This document shows positions 12,273 through 23,389 of a DNA stretch of 64,000 nucleotides, piece after piece. Position numbers and translations under genes: made by a program. The DNA is taken from contig NW_027096091.1 of NCBI RefSeq assembly GCF_040115645.1, positions 62,001-126,000 of the forward strand. The letters are read 5' to 3'. Position 1 is the first letter of the stretch. The number at the start of each line of letters is the position of its first letter. The notes beneath the pieces were generated by a model. It made no database searches and was not told the origin of the DNA. It saw nothing but the letters and a program-made list of their open reading frames with translations. This DNA is from Euwallacea fornicatus. Lineage: Eukaryota; Arthropoda; Insecta; Coleoptera; Curculionidae.

Positions 12273-13980
12273 CTATTCATTATATGTTTTTTCCAATATT
12301 TTTCTCTTATTACAAAACTTTTTATACCTAACTATAAGAATACTAATTATTATTGAGATTATTATAAATGTCCAAAGAGTTGCACTTGACCACATTGATA
12401 TCTCATCTAGATGGCTTTCTTCTATTGGTGGTAGATGATCGATAATGTCCTTTATATGGTGGCTTTCTATAAAATCCATTCTTGTGAGGTTGATTACTAT
12501 AGATGATTGATCATTTGGCACATAATCCATTTGAACTTCTGGTAGAATAAATGCAATTCCTTGACTTATTTGCATTTTGTTAATAAATGTTTTTCCTTCT
12601 ATAACGAGTTCACAATCAGTTGAAAATTCAACTAGGGTAGGTGCTCCGATTTCCGTATAATGATCCGATGGACACTTTGACAGTACTTGTATCGGCATTG
12701 AAGGAATTATTAATAATTTATTGTTTGCAACTTGTTCTATTAATGTTTGTTGCAACGATACATGGGTCTTTTGGCATCCTTTTAAGGGACGGTTTGTCAA
12801 TAAGTTGACGACACACTCGTCGGCAGAGTTTTCACTTTCCTTGCAGAAAAATATTCTTCCAATGTCTGGGCAGATGTGTTCTTTAAACTGCAGGTTATCA
12901 TTGCTTTGTGCCACGAAAGGGAATTTTAAGAGAAGCATGGATTTTCTTTGGATAACGGAATATAGGCGATGAAAGTTATAAACTTCTGTTTTCAGGATTG
13001 GGATATGTATTGCAAAAATGATTCTTCCTTTGACAAAAGATACTTGCGTTCCCAATAATTGATAATACTCTACTGAGTTATTTAATTTAGGTATTTTATC
13101 ATCTCCATAAATGTTACTTAATTCTATTAATAGTTCATTAATTTGAGAAATGGATATTACAGTATTATGTATCGAATTGAGTTTTGCAAAAACAACAGCA
13201 TCTTCTAAATTGTCCAAGAATGAGATTAAACTTTGACAATCTAAATTAATTTGCGTTAAAATATTTTGAATACTAAGGTACTGGTCTTGATTCCTAATTA
13301 TTCGATCTATAGTACTTTGAACTAATTCTATACCTCTTTTAAGTTTTTCTTGATTATCTGAAATTGTTTGCATCGTTTTATTAATAAAATTTACAATTTT
13401 CTGAGATATTGTTATTTGTCCATTTACAGTTTTTTCGAACCTTATTTGATTCGTTTCCAAATTTCTAATCGCCTTATCATATTGTTTTCCATCGTCAGAG
13501 TCCAAATTTCCGAATATCCATTTATTAAAGTGACCAATTACGTTTATTAAACCTCGTTTTCTTCGAAGATTTGAATTTGGATAAAGGTTGAATATTTTCT
13601 TTTCAATTGTGTTTATAAAAAAACTCTGTTCTAGGAAGCAAATTTCCAATCAATCCATGATAAGATATCGGATTCGATATATTATCTTTAGTTATACAGT
13701 TCCTAATTGAATCATATGATTTCTTAATATTAATTAATTGCGAAAGTAAGGACTCCATTTCTACATAATACAGAAATGTATGTTTCGTATAGATTATTCT
13801 TGCTGATCCTAATTTAATTGGTAACAAAGGATTTGGAACTGAAATAAATTTTGCTTCTTCATTCCTTGCTGGTTGAAGGCTGATTGTCAGTATTATTAGC
13901 ACAAATTTTGGAGTCGTCCTGAAAAATTTTGACTGTTGTATTTTGAGGTCTTTTAAGTGTATTCTTATGATATTCCGCAT
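12273..13980 (-). pseudogene. env: Errantivirus env, split by one frameshift
   Basis: The N-terminal frame (13980-13603) has a signal-like hydrophobic segment (FVLIILTISL) and an ectodomain start. The main frame (13649-12273, 458 aa) has a basic furin-type site (RRKR, about residues 29-32) followed by the GLINVIGHFNKWIFGNLDSD region characteristic of F-like and gypsy-type env, heptad-like helices after it, cysteines, and a membrane segment near residue 425-442 with a short basic tail. Both frames cover the same DNA at 13603-13649, so the break is a one-base length change, probably at the run of seven T (element sense) near 13617-13623. Env begins inside the end of pol, as in errantiviruses, where it is made from a spliced RNA. 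As it stands the full protein cannot be made. Confidence 0.85.
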
Positions 13981-16911
13981 TTGCAGTTTTTACTTTAATT
14001 TCTGATTGATCTTTTAAATCATAAATTTTAAATTTTGGCAGGGCTTTATTACGATTCTTCGTTTTCACGTATATTGGTTTATCTAAGGGGTAGAGTTCTG
14101 GCTCTTCTCGTTTCTCATTTCTTTTTAAAATTGTTTGTTCTTTTATCTTGTGATTCTGCTGGGCGATTTCTCTATATAGTTCTTGACAAATTTTTTTATG
14201 TTCCTGAACGTAATGTGATATAATTACGTGATCATTCATGTCTAATGAATCCGAATTATTTATATGCCCTTTAATTATTTCAAAAGGTGTAAATTTAGTA
14301 ACACTGTGGATTGAATTGTTATATCCCAATACTGCTCTCTTCATAAGTTGTTCGGGATTCAAATGTTTATTGGTTTCTTTAAGGCAACGATAATGTTCAA
14401 TTATTGTTGAATGAAACCTTTCGACAGGAGAATTGGAATTACTATTCTTGGACGTGGTAAAATGCAAGTCTATTTTATATAGTTTACAAAAATCTTCTAA
14501 GTCAGCATTTTTAAACTCTGATCCTCGATCACAAGTGATTTTTAGGGGAAGTTCATGATGTGTAATAAAGTTGAACAAATTTTCAGAAATAGATATACCC
14601 GTTATACTATCTAACAAATAGGCTTGGCCGTATCTGGAAAATGTATCTATGATTGTTAAAAATGATTTATTTTCTATCCTAAATGTGTCTATATGAATAT
14701 GCTCAAAAGGTTTGGAAGTTGTTGGCGTTAAGTTAAACTTAATGATTGGTGGGTTCCGGTCATATTTATTTCTTTGACATATCTCACAGTTATTAACATA
14801 TTCTTCAATATCCGAATCCATTTTTGGCCAATAATATTTTTTTTGTAACGCAGTTTTCATCTCTGTTATCCCCCTATGACAAGTTTTCGTGTTATGATGC
14901 AGATCTAATTTTTGTACTTGATCTTCCTTTGTTAAAACATCCTCGCGCATTTTTGTACATTGGACAAATTTAAATGAAGTGTTTACGAAAATATTTTGCA
15001 TCGTAACAGTAAAAATTTCTCCCAATTGTGGTTTTCGAAACAAAAATGTATAAGAACGTTTAGGACTGACATATTCTTTCACGAACTGAATAATCCCAGG
15101 AACTAAATTATTTCTTGGCAATATGACATTAAACCTTGTATTGTCAAAAATCTGTTCCTTTTGACACCTTACCGCTGGAATATCTCCCATTATTACAAGA
15201 ATTTGATTTTTATATCCATTAAATACTCTCTCTGTGATTGGTAGATTAAAAATGGGATTCTCTAATGAGGTATGCACTGTTTCTAAATCATCGTCAGTAT
15301 TCTCATTGGTTTCTTTTGGAATTTCCTTTAATTTCGATATTTCTTTATTTCCGCACTTATTATCGGGTGGTTTGATTTGTATATCAGATATAACATTAAT
15401 TTTTGGTGGTTCTATATTTTCTAATATTTCTTTAACCGTTTGTTCATCTAATTGTGGGTACCTTTCTATGTTTTTGCAGAATTCTAAAATTTCTTCATCA
15501 CAATCACCTGGATTGTTAACTATTGAAGCAGTTTCTAAAGCATTTAAATCTTCTTTTGGATTTCTTGACAGTGCATCCGCTGCTGTATTAGAGTTTCCTT
15601 TTTTGTATTTAATTGTATAATCAAATTCTTCCAGTTTGAGTCTCCATCTCACTAAACGGCTATTTGGTTCTTTTAAGGAATAAACCCATTCAAGTGGTTT
15701 ATGATCTGTAAAGATTGTGAATTTTGTTCCAAATAGGTATGGACGATAATATTTACATCCCCATACAACTGCGAGTAATTCTTTCTCTATTGTGGAATAA
15801 TTTGTTTCGGCTGGGTTCAATGTTCTAGATGCATAACCGATCGGATGTCCATTTTGAGATAAAATAGCACCTATAGCAAAGTTTGATGCATCTGTATTGA
15901 GTTCGAATGGTTTAGAAAAATCCGGATACGCTAATACTGGTTCAGAAGTTAAAATATTTTTACAAGTTTGAAAACTATCAAGAAATTCTTTAGTGTGAAC
16001 AATTTTTTCGTTTTTCTTTAAACATTTTGTCATTGGTTTGGTTATTTTAGCTAAATCTTTAATAAATTTACGATAATAACCAACTAATCCTAGAAAAGAT
16101 TTTATTTCTTTAACGGTTGTTGGTAAAGGAAAATTTTGAACTGCTTCAATTTTCTTCGGGTTTGGTTTTATTCCCGATGGTGTTACTACGTGTCCCAGAA
16201 ATTCTACTTCTTTACGAAGGAATTCACTTTTATCTAATTGTACCTTAAAGCCTGCTTGACGTAATTTGGAAAATACCAGTTTTAAATTTTGAATATGTTC
16301 CTGGAGGCCAGTGCTAAATATAATAATATCGTCCATGTAAACCATACATATTTTATTTTGTACATCTTTTAAAACTTCATCCATAACTCTTTGAAACGTG
16401 CTAGGGGCATTTTTTAATCCGAAAGGCATTCTGAGATACTCATAGTGACCATTTTCTACTGTAAAGGCTGTTTTTTCAATTGAATTTTGGGCCATTTCTA
16501 TCTGATGGAACCCACTAGCAAGATCCAGAGTCGAAAAGTATTGTGCACGTCCTAGCTTATCTAATATATCACTAATATTTGGAATGGGCCATCGTGAATC
16601 TATAGTTTTCTCATTGATTTTTCGATAATCTACTACGATCCGCCACTTTTGTTTCTTTGTTGCATCTATCTTCTTTGGCACAATCCATATTGGTGAACTC
16701 CAAGGACTTGAGGATGGTCGAATGATTTCATTTTCCAGCATTTCTTTAATTTGACGTTGAACTTCCTCCTTATGAATAAATGGGTATCTATATGACCTAG
16801 TGTGTACAGGAATTTCATCTATTGTTTTTATCTCATGTTTAGTTTTTGACGTGAATGTTAGTTTATCACCGGGTTTGAGAAATATGTCAGAGTACTGTTT
16901 ACATATTATAA
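13859..16911 (-). CDS. pol: Errantivirus pol: reverse transcriptase, RNase H, integrase
   Basis: The first in-frame Met is at 16741 (960 codons to the stop), but the same frame is open back to about 16911 and already encodes the conserved RT N-terminus (KQYSDIF, HTRSYRYP), so translation should enter from the protease frame. Domains: RT with YMDDIIIF near residue 135-142 of the Met-initiated frame; RNase H with NTDASNFAIG near 283 and TDHKPLEW near 345; integrase zinc finger (CHRGI...CEICQ, about 620-662); catalytic Asp in IHIDTF near 686, Asp in CDRGSEF near 735, Glu in PVERFHS near 773. No internal stop. The C-terminal 120 bp overlap env. All catalytic residues I expect are present. Confidence 0.92.
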
Positions 16912-17682
16912 TTTTAAAATTTCATTTCTTTCCTCCTTATTCATGTGATCTGTTCTGATTAATTTTTGTATATCATTTATATCTTCACAATTTATATTGT
17001 TTAAAAATAACACATTACTTTCCAATTTTCTCAAGTCACATATGTTGTAAGTTTCTTCTTCAAACGGTTTTACTGGAAAGCGTTCTTCCATTGTAACGTC
17101 AATGGTTTCCTCCGAATAGTTCTGAATTTCCACGAGGGCGTATCCATTTTTGGAAGTACTTACGCCTTGTGAAATCATCATTCCGTCCAGGTCAACAGGA
17201 TCTATTAAGATATCGCCCTTAAATATCGTTACCGGAATTCTCTTGACAGTCTTTTCACGTGGTTTTAAAGAAAAATGATAGAATTCATCTAATTGATGCC
17301 TAATTTTGAAAGGAATTTTAACTTTGGTATTTACTAGAATTCTATTCACTAAATCTATATTCAAATTTAGATTCAATAAATCTGTCAATCCCAAGATTCC
17401 GTCAAAATAATTGTGAAAATCAAATAATATAAATTCGATACCATCATTAATATTGAAGTCCTTTAGAATTGGAATGTTTGCGCAATATTTTGTATTCTGA
17501 CTACCCAAAGCCGTTTTAACAATATTTTCTGATTCCCAAATGTTGTTCGGAAAATATTCTTTGACAAATGTTGGTTTAATTACTGAACGACTACTACCCG
17601 TATCTATTAAAAATTTTATTTTAAACGACTTAATTTCTATATAAGGTAGGGCACCTTTCAGTGAAATATTAACTTCTGTCAT
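16906..17682 (-). CDS. pro: Errantivirus protease frame (N-terminal part of pol)
   Basis: This 258-codon frame holds a retroviral-type aspartic protease: FLIDTGSSRSVI at about residues 24-35 is the active-site DTGS motif, and a second conserved block (FDGILGLTDLL) follows near 112. Its ATG overlaps the gag stop in an ATGA arrangement at 17679-17682, i.e. it lies in the -1 frame relative to gag. It ends in a stop at 16906 after EERNEILKL, where homologous pol proteins run on into RT. Just before that stop, in element sense, is TTTAAAA (a U UUA AAA heptamer); a -1 shift there would lead straight into the RT frame. Whether this is a real recoding site or a decay indel cannot be told from one copy. 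Confidence 0.88.
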   Translation of the reverse strand: MTEVNISLKGALPYIEIKSFKIKFLIDTGSSRSVIKPTFVKEYFPNNIWESENIVKTALGSQNTKYCANIPILKDFNINDGIEFILFDFHNYFDGILGLTDLLNLNLNIDLVNRILVNTKVKIPFKIRHQLDEFYHFSLKPREKTVKRIPVTIFKGDILIDPVDLDGMMISQGVSTSKNGYALVEIQNYSEETIDVTMEERFPVKPFEEETYNICDLRKLESNVLFLNNINCEDINDIQKLIRTDHMNKEERNEILKL

Positions 17683-18938
17683 CGGTGCATTTGCTGTTTG
17701 AAAACATTTTGAAAATTTCCTTTCATTTTTTCCTCTACATTATCAATTTCTAGTACAGTATTTTGTGGTTCTACCGTGATTTCAGGGTTGTAATTAGTTT
17801 CTTGATTATAACTATCTAACTGGTTTCCTTGATCTAAATAGTCTTGAGCAAATAATTCCTCACTGATCACATTATTAGCACTATTTCTTTGGAAATAATT
17901 AGGATTTCCAAAATTTCCTGAATTATTCCTAAAATTTGAATAATTAGTTCGAATCGTGGGGTTTTTTGATGTAGTTGACATTGGGGTTGGTTTTGGTAAC
18001 TGGTCTGACCTTATCTGACCAGGTCTAAATACGTTTAAAGGTTTTTGATTTCCAAAAACTTGTCTATTCGTAGGGTATCGTCTTGGTGGTAAATCTGTTC
18101 TTGGACGGGGAAACGAATTACTTTGATTTTGATTTTGAAAAAATGGATTTGATCGTTGCGAATTATAATTTCGGGTGGTCATTTCTTGATAAAAATTTTG
18201 TCTCGCCGGTCTATCTTCTAAACGACCGTACAATGATTGGAAATTATTGAATTCATTGGCATAAGCCATTGCATCCTCTAAACTATCAGGTCTTTTTAGA
18301 TGCATATTATTTTTCAAAATTCCTGTACATCCTGCAATAAAAGTATCCAATGCTGTTTTTTCATGATGTCTGATATCCCACTGTTTTTGTGTTATGTTAA
18401 TGGTATTATCGTTCCCGATACGTTGGATAACATTGCTTAAAATTAATTGTACTCTATTCCCAAAATTTAAAAGATGTTCACCTTTTTCGGGCCTAGTCCT
18501 AGTTAATTCTTGCACTAAATTATCTAGGTCTCTTCTATCAGAAAAACACTGAATTAAGCAATTTTTCAATGTTATCCAATCCTTTATTTCCGTACGATTT
18601 CCTACTAGCCTTTCAGCTTTCCCTACTAACTTATCCTGGATTGATTCGAATATGTGTGTATTTAATTCATCATCCTTAAACATATGGTAACTGGAAATTA
18701 TACTCTCACATCTGTCAACAAATCTATTTAATGTATTGCTATCACCATCATAAGGTTTAAGTGAATTTAACCGAGATTGGAACAAATCCCAATTTATTCT
18801 TTTTTGTACTATACTAGAAGAACCGTCACTAGAAGTCATTTTTAAATTTTTTCTTGTACTTATATTACCTTTTATTGAGACGTTATTTAACTGAGATGAT
18901 AATTCATCAATTGATTTATCAGTTTCACTGTCTGACAT
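17679..18938 (-). CDS. gag: Errantivirus gag
   Basis: A 419-codon open frame in the gag position, directly after the leader. The N-terminus is acidic and Ser-rich; the middle (about residues 50-230) is helical, with FVDRCESII and ENLVQEL-like segments resembling retrotransposon capsid; the C-terminal third is Asn/Gln/Arg/Pro-rich (SQRSNPFFQNQNQ, RPRTDLPPRR) and should bind RNA. There is no CCHC zinc knuckle, which is usual for gag of this lineage. The stop overlaps the protease ATG. The chosen ATG at 18938 is the first one after the leader. Intact as read. Confidence 0.88.
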   Translation of the reverse strand: MSDSETDKSIDELSSQLNNVSIKGNISTRKNLKMTSSDGSSSIVQKRINWDLFQSRLNSLKPYDGDSNTLNRFVDRCESIISSYHMFKDDELNTHIFESIQDKLVGKAERLVGNRTEIKDWITLKNCLIQCFSDRRDLDNLVQELTRTRPEKGEHLLNFGNRVQLILSNVIQRIGNDNTINITQKQWDIRHHEKTALDTFIAGCTGILKNNMHLKRPDSLEDAMAYANEFNNFQSLYGRLEDRPARQNFYQEMTTRNYNSQRSNPFFQNQNQSNSFPRPRTDLPPRRYPTNRQVFGNQKPLNVFRPGQIRSDQLPKPTPMSTTSKNPTIRTNYSNFRNNSGNFGNPNYFQRNSANNVISEELFAQDYLDQGNQLDSYNQETNYNPEITVEPQNTVLEIDNVEEKMKGNFQNVFKQQMHR

Positions 18939-19195
18939 ATATATGTTTGCAATACCTAATTATCCCTATCAAATCCTTATACAGAGGGTTCAATGGACAA
19001 AAGGAAAATTTGTGGCACTTACCCACGCCTCATTCTTAGCAGAGGATAGTCGTTGGTCTCAGGATCGATTTCTTTTTCAGATTCTCGTTGCGGGTGCTTT
19101 TCGCTGCTTCCTGTTTTGGTTATAGTGAACTTTTGGTAGTGTTTTCTTAATCGTGCAATTCGATTTTTTTTTTAACACTTTTTCAAAATATCCTA

Positions 19196-19207
19196 CCGAC
19201 TGCGCCA
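19196..19207 (-). promoter_or_regulatory. tRNA-Ser-type primer binding site
   Basis: In element orientation TGGCGCAGTCGG follows the 5' LTR. It is complementary to an acceptor end CGACUGCGCCA, which I recall as tRNA-Ser, the primer class reported for the 17.6/297 group. The first base overlaps the LTR end. Confidence 0.75.
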
Positions 19208-19495
19208 GTTAAGTTTGAGGTTCAGCCAAACTATTTTTAAAAAATTTATTTTACAGGAAACAACACAAAATGTAACTAACAATACGGTTACAAAAATTAT
19301 GATTCTTAAATCTACGTTTTTCCCTATTTATATTAAAATATATGCTGACCATGCATAAGGCTTCCAGAACATTATGAACTTAATATTAAATCGCAATTAG
19401 GGGTAATACGTTTTCTAATCGCAAGTTCTAGATGGTAGTAAACACTACGCAGTTTCTTATTATTTAATTATTAAGCAAATTGTTGTGATATAACT
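19207..19495 (-). repeat. Errantivirus 5' LTR
   Basis: The 289-bp partner of 11931-12219. It should hold the promoter and the start of the genomic RNA, although no clear TATA box can be assigned. Confidence 0.95.
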
Positions 19496-20260
19496 AGCAA
19501 GATGTGAGCGTTGGCATAACACGCATCCCTTAATTATTCTCTTCAAATTTCCATACATTTGAGACGAAACTATAAACTTTTATCTATTTCAACATACGAA
19601 TTATTTTAACTAATACAAGTTTAGACTATTTTTAAAGGGCCAAGTTATAACTATTTTTATGACACGTCGTGTTTTTGTCTTTTCTTTTTGTTACACTCAC
19701 GTTAAACAAATGGTGGATAAGCAGCAATCTCGTATCACTTTCTTTACGAAACCTCAAACATAACGGATTATCGAAACAGTATCTGTACTTTTTAAGTAGT
19801 TTTTCAAATTTGAATTCAATGAAACACTTCACAAACTCACTTTAATTTTTTTTTACTTAAAAATAGGGTTTTGGCACCATACGAAACAGTGAGACGAACA
19901 AGACAACTTTTATACCTACTAAATATAACTAGAAGAGAATGAAAAACAGGAATGTATATGTCCTATGTAGAACTTTAGATTTATATAATAATAACAACAA
20001 TAATAACAATAGAATCACAGCATTTTAGGATTAGTAGAATTTTTGGTGGTTTTTGAGATTTCGGAAAAATATTAAACGCTACAAAGATTTCTCTTAACTT
20101 TTTGAAGTCGACATCGTGACACAAATCGAAAACTCCCACTTAAGACGTATTTCGCATATGCATGGTGTAGTGTCTGGAATCAGTTGGCCAATCTCGGCTA
20201 ACCGGAGATAGTCGAAAAGTGGCTTTTGCAACAATAACTCTGGCGTTTCTTAGCATATTT
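19496..20260. other. Non-coding AT-rich stretch
   Basis: No supported feature. A run of AATAACAAC repeats lies near 19986-20012. Confidence 0.45.
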
Positions 20261-21002
20261 TAACGAAATTTTGCAGTGACGTATAGCTTGATTAGGCTAA
20301 CATCTAACATTCGTGAAGGTTCGGGTAATTTAAAAAAATGGGAGCTAAGTACACGTTTTCCTTCTAACTTTTTCTTTTTTTTCTATTTTTTTAAAATTAT
20401 TTGGCTCTCTAACAATTCAATCAGTCGTTTCTTTATTTGGATTTTTTCATCGTCATAATAATTTAGATTTACAAGTTACTCTAAAAAATATGTCAGTTTA
20501 AGATACCTTCTCTAACAGAACCAGAACGATTTCATTTTTTTTTATATTTAAGTCGAGAACGTAGTTTCAAAATATACATATACACACACATATTTGCCAG
20601 GTTTCTATTTTAATTTTCGCGTTACAATTACATTTGCCGGGTTAATTCAGGTTACTATTATATTTGTCAGGTTACTATTACATTTATCAGGTTATTATTA
20701 ATTTGCCAGGTCACTATTATATTTTTCGGGTTACTATTACACTTTTCGGGTTACTATTACACTTTTCGGGTTACAATTACATTTGTCAGGTTAATATAAT
20801 ATTTTTCGGGTTTTTCTTTTAATTTTTTTCATGAAACGGTTTAAAGCTACTCATACTAAAGGGTACTAGTAGCAAGGACGAGACTATTAATTCTCACTTT
20901 TATACAATTTACGTAAACAAACGTCCTTCTATTTTTGTAATTTATTATTTTTTATTTTTTCTTTTTTAATTGAAAGCTATACGTCACTGCAAGGTTTCAT
21001 TA
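20261..21002. mobile_element. Candidate TIR-bounded non-autonomous DNA element
   Basis: Two 29-bp arms are inverted relative to each other: 20261-20289 and 20974-21002. The inner 19 bp (TTGCAGTGACGTATAGCTT and complement) is perfect; the outer 10 bp matches with a few transitions. The interior is AT-rich, has no coding sequence and contains the 21-bp minisatellite at 20590-20812. No target duplication is obvious. It could be a decayed MITE; chance is unlikely for a 19-bp perfect inverted match 700 bp apart, though the element's true ends may lie farther out. Confidence 0.5.
20590..20812. repeat. Degenerate 21-bp tandem repeat (about 11 units)
   Basis: Units follow the pattern GGTTACTATTACATTTTTCG with TTTGCC, TTTGTC, TTTATC and TTTTTC variants before the GG. 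The longest regular part is 20641-20790. One unit contains GGTTAATTCAGG, close to the 10-mer found between the R1-clade elements further right, so a common origin is possible but unproven. Confidence 0.8.
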
Positions 21003-21440
21003 GGGTAAATTCAGTAATTCAAAAGACATTCGAATAATACCGTCGATTACACGATTCGAAAAGAAACGACTAAGACACTTTAAGCAGCAATCCACCAATG
21101 GGTATTAGTAGTGTTAAGTCAACAATCTAGATTTTTAGAACAATCGCAACGAAAAAACCCATCACTCCTCCTTTCTTCCTTTTTTTGTTCCTAGGGAATC
21201 AGTAGTCTCTTCTCCCAGGACATCTTTTCTAATCTCTCTCTCTAGTTCCGTTCCATTCTTCGTCCAAACTAAAATAAGGCACCTAAATCAGTCATCCAAT
21301 TCCGATTTTCGAAAAACTTCACACCAACCCCGAACTTATCAACAGGTCCCTTTTTTGTTTTTGAACTATTTATCGTAAACACGTTAAGTCGCCGACTTAT
21401 ATTTATTTATATTTCTTGTATAGATTCATGGAACATCTTG

Positions 21441-21700
21441 GTTAAATTTGAAGTTCAAACAAACATATTTAAAAAATGTACATACAAGCAAATAACACGA
21501 GTCGACTTAAAAGTTAATATTAACCTAATCTACGCAAATCTCCGTTAACTAACTCATGTTAAAAAATGTTAACCAAGCAAAACGGTTCTAGAAATTACGG
21601 ATTTCAAATAACTATTCAAAATTAACCAAGATGACTTCCAATTTCAGGTTACATTCAATTTCGCAATATTACGTCATTTTACAGTTTTTTTTCCTCTATT
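21441..21700 (-). repeat. Weak errantivirus LTR relic
   Basis: GTTAAATTTGAAGTTCAAAC and the bases after it match the plus-strand start of the 289-bp errantivirus LTR (GTTAAGTTTGAAGTTCAGCC...) with moderate divergence. Similarity fades after about 60-80 bp, with short patches later, so the right end is a guess. Confidence 0.4.
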
Positions 21701-21974
21701 TTTTTTAAAATTCTTCCATTCTTCCTTTATTTTTATTTCTTTACTTTTTCCATTTTTCACATAGTGGTTCAAATATTATTTCAATATAACTTTCCGTATA
21801 AACAGTAAGAATTATCAAAGGGACAGTTTAATTAATTATATACGTCGACAACTTAGCATGTTTATAATAAATAGGGAAGAGAAGAACATTTAAAAAAAGT
21901 GATCTGGCGATAAGTGAAAGGAAGGCAATGAGTTTTTTTTTTAATTCAAACATGAGATTATAGGCAATCGACTA

Positions 21975-22215
21975 TTTTTTGAGTGCTCATTTTAGGTTTG
22001 GATAAAGAAACAGCAAGACCCAGCTTACGAAGTGCGAAGTACGTCCAGGTCAGGTGGAACAGGGGGCAAGGAGGGGATATCAGAAAAGATAGTTCGGAAA
22101 GGACCGGACTTTCCAAATTAACAGTTCTTTTTCTTTGCGATGGTTCTAGAAATTTAGGATTAGTGACTTTATACCAACTAGGGTTTTAAAGTGTCATTGT
22201 TGTTTTTCTTTTAAC
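21975..22215 (+). repeat. Diverged relic resembling the 452-bp gypsy LTR
   Basis: The stretch CCAGGTCAGGTGGAACAGGG followed by GGCAAGGAGG resembles the part of the gypsy LTR at 32023-32056 (GCCAGGTCGGGTGGAACGGG, CCAGGAGG), and later CAGTTCTTTTTCTTT resembles its CAGTTCTTGG...CTTTT segment. Ends are not defined. Confidence 0.4.
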
Positions 22216-22351
22216 TAAAAAACAAACACGGTAAAGAAAGTGTAATCAACAGGAATATCGTTCGAGAGCTTTGAATTTCTGCACGTTGCTAACATAAGCA
22301 CCTACTCTTTTATTTCGGTAGCGGATCGAGACACTACGCAATTTTCGACAA

Positions 22352-23389
22352 ACAGGGTGATTTTAGATAAGTGGGACAGGCAAAGATCTAGAAATCGGGA
22401 AGATCTAAAAAAAATGTTGAAACGAAGTCTTCTTTATATTTTCGGGGCTTCAACTTTTTATAATGTAAATTTGTTTTTTTAAGGTCAGTTACACCCGTCT
22501 TTTGGGGTCAACTTCATTTTTTCAAACGTAACAACAATTTTTTTTTGGAGATGCGAATTCTTTATCGGCAGTAAAAATATTTTTCCTCGAAACATTTTTT
22601 TGCTAAAAGTAACGAAATTTACAATAATAACAGACACTAAAAAAAACATTTGATAAAACTTTATTAATTTTGTAGTAAATTAAAATTTATCATAAGAAAA
22701 ATGAGTTCAACAGACGTTCGAAACGGTTCCCCTGCCATTCAAGGCATTTACCAATTCGGTTTTTTATGAAACGATCGTTTAGTATTTTCCAGCATTTCAG
22801 TCGTAAAGTTTCGATAAGAGTTTTTGATTCGAATTTTCAAGTCTTCGGTACTCGACCATAAACTACTTTTTTTTTCAACGATCCCACAAAAAAAAATCTG
22901 GTGATCAGGCGAGCCAGTTAACTTCACTACCATGCCCAATTCATCTTTGTGGGAAAGTGCATTTAAAATTTTTTCCACATTTCGTAACATAAGGAGCGGT
23001 AACTTTTTTTTTTAACAAATTTGATAAAATTGGACTCTAGCGTTCGCGAGATAAGAGTTTGGTATTATTTATTGTGAATTTGATTACTTTTTTGCCAAAA
23101 ATAATTTTTTTACTGCCAATAAAGAATTCGAACCTCCAAAAAAAATTGGGTGTGAAATTTTGAAAAAAGGAAGGTGACCCAAAAGACTGGTGAAGGTGAC
23201 TTAAAAAAAATTGACATTAAATGTTGAGGTACCGAAAATATTTTTATTTTCGGTACTTCAACTTTTTTTTTTAATTGACATTGTCAAAGTTGAGGCACCG
23301 AAAATAAAGAAGACTGAATATTTTTCTTTTGCGTAGATCTTCCCGATTACAAGATATTTGCTTGTCTCACTTAACTAGAATTACTCTGT
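22352..23389. mobile_element. Mariner/Tc1-like element remnant with long terminal inverted repeats
   Basis: The two ends are inverted copies: the left begins ACAGGGTGATTTTAG and the complement of the right begins ACAGAGTAATTCTAG. Homology runs inward for roughly 200 bp on each side (AATCGGGAAGATCTA, GTCTTCTTTAT, TTCTTTAT.GGCAGTAAAAA). The right end is followed by TA, the left flank is not, so the TA duplication is not intact. The interior holds a broken transposase C-terminus. The right arm also has an extra internal palindrome (GGTACCGAAAATA...TATTTTCGGTAC near 23229-23264), probably a local duplication. Confidence 0.8.
22690..22990 (-). pseudogene. Mariner-type transposase C-terminal remnant
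   Basis: The minus-strand frame reads GSPDHQIFFCGIVEKK, then TEDLKIRI and TTEMLENTKRSF, matching the usual mariner-family end (SPDL.P.DFFLWG..K, then the DLK.RI helix and the final Cys/Gly-rich tail). Near 22760 the reading changes frame: the tail KCLEWQGNRFERL is in another frame. The catalytic DD(D/E) core is missing because the element is internally deleted. Confidence 0.65.

Larger units (their letters stand above)
11931..19495 (-). mobile_element. Nearly intact errantivirus (Ty3/gypsy with env)
   Basis: A 7565-bp element reads on the minus strand: 5' LTR (19207-19495), tRNA primer site, leader, gag, protease, RT-RNaseH-integrase, env, polypurine tract, 3' LTR (11931-12219). The LTRs are 289 bp each and differ at about 7 positions by eye (about 97.6% identity), so the insertion is fairly recent. 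The ends are AGTTA...TAACT, a form seen in errantiviruses. Flanks are TGCC on the left and AGCA on the right, so I see no clean target duplication. Defects found: a frame change between protease and RT and a 1-nt frameshift in env. The rest of the coding sequence is open. Confidence 0.95.

Noticed and set aside
20590..20812. Regularly spaced 21-bp repeats considered as a CRISPR-like array
   Set aside because: Units are contiguous and degenerate with no distinct spacers, and the window is eukaryotic; it is a minisatellite.
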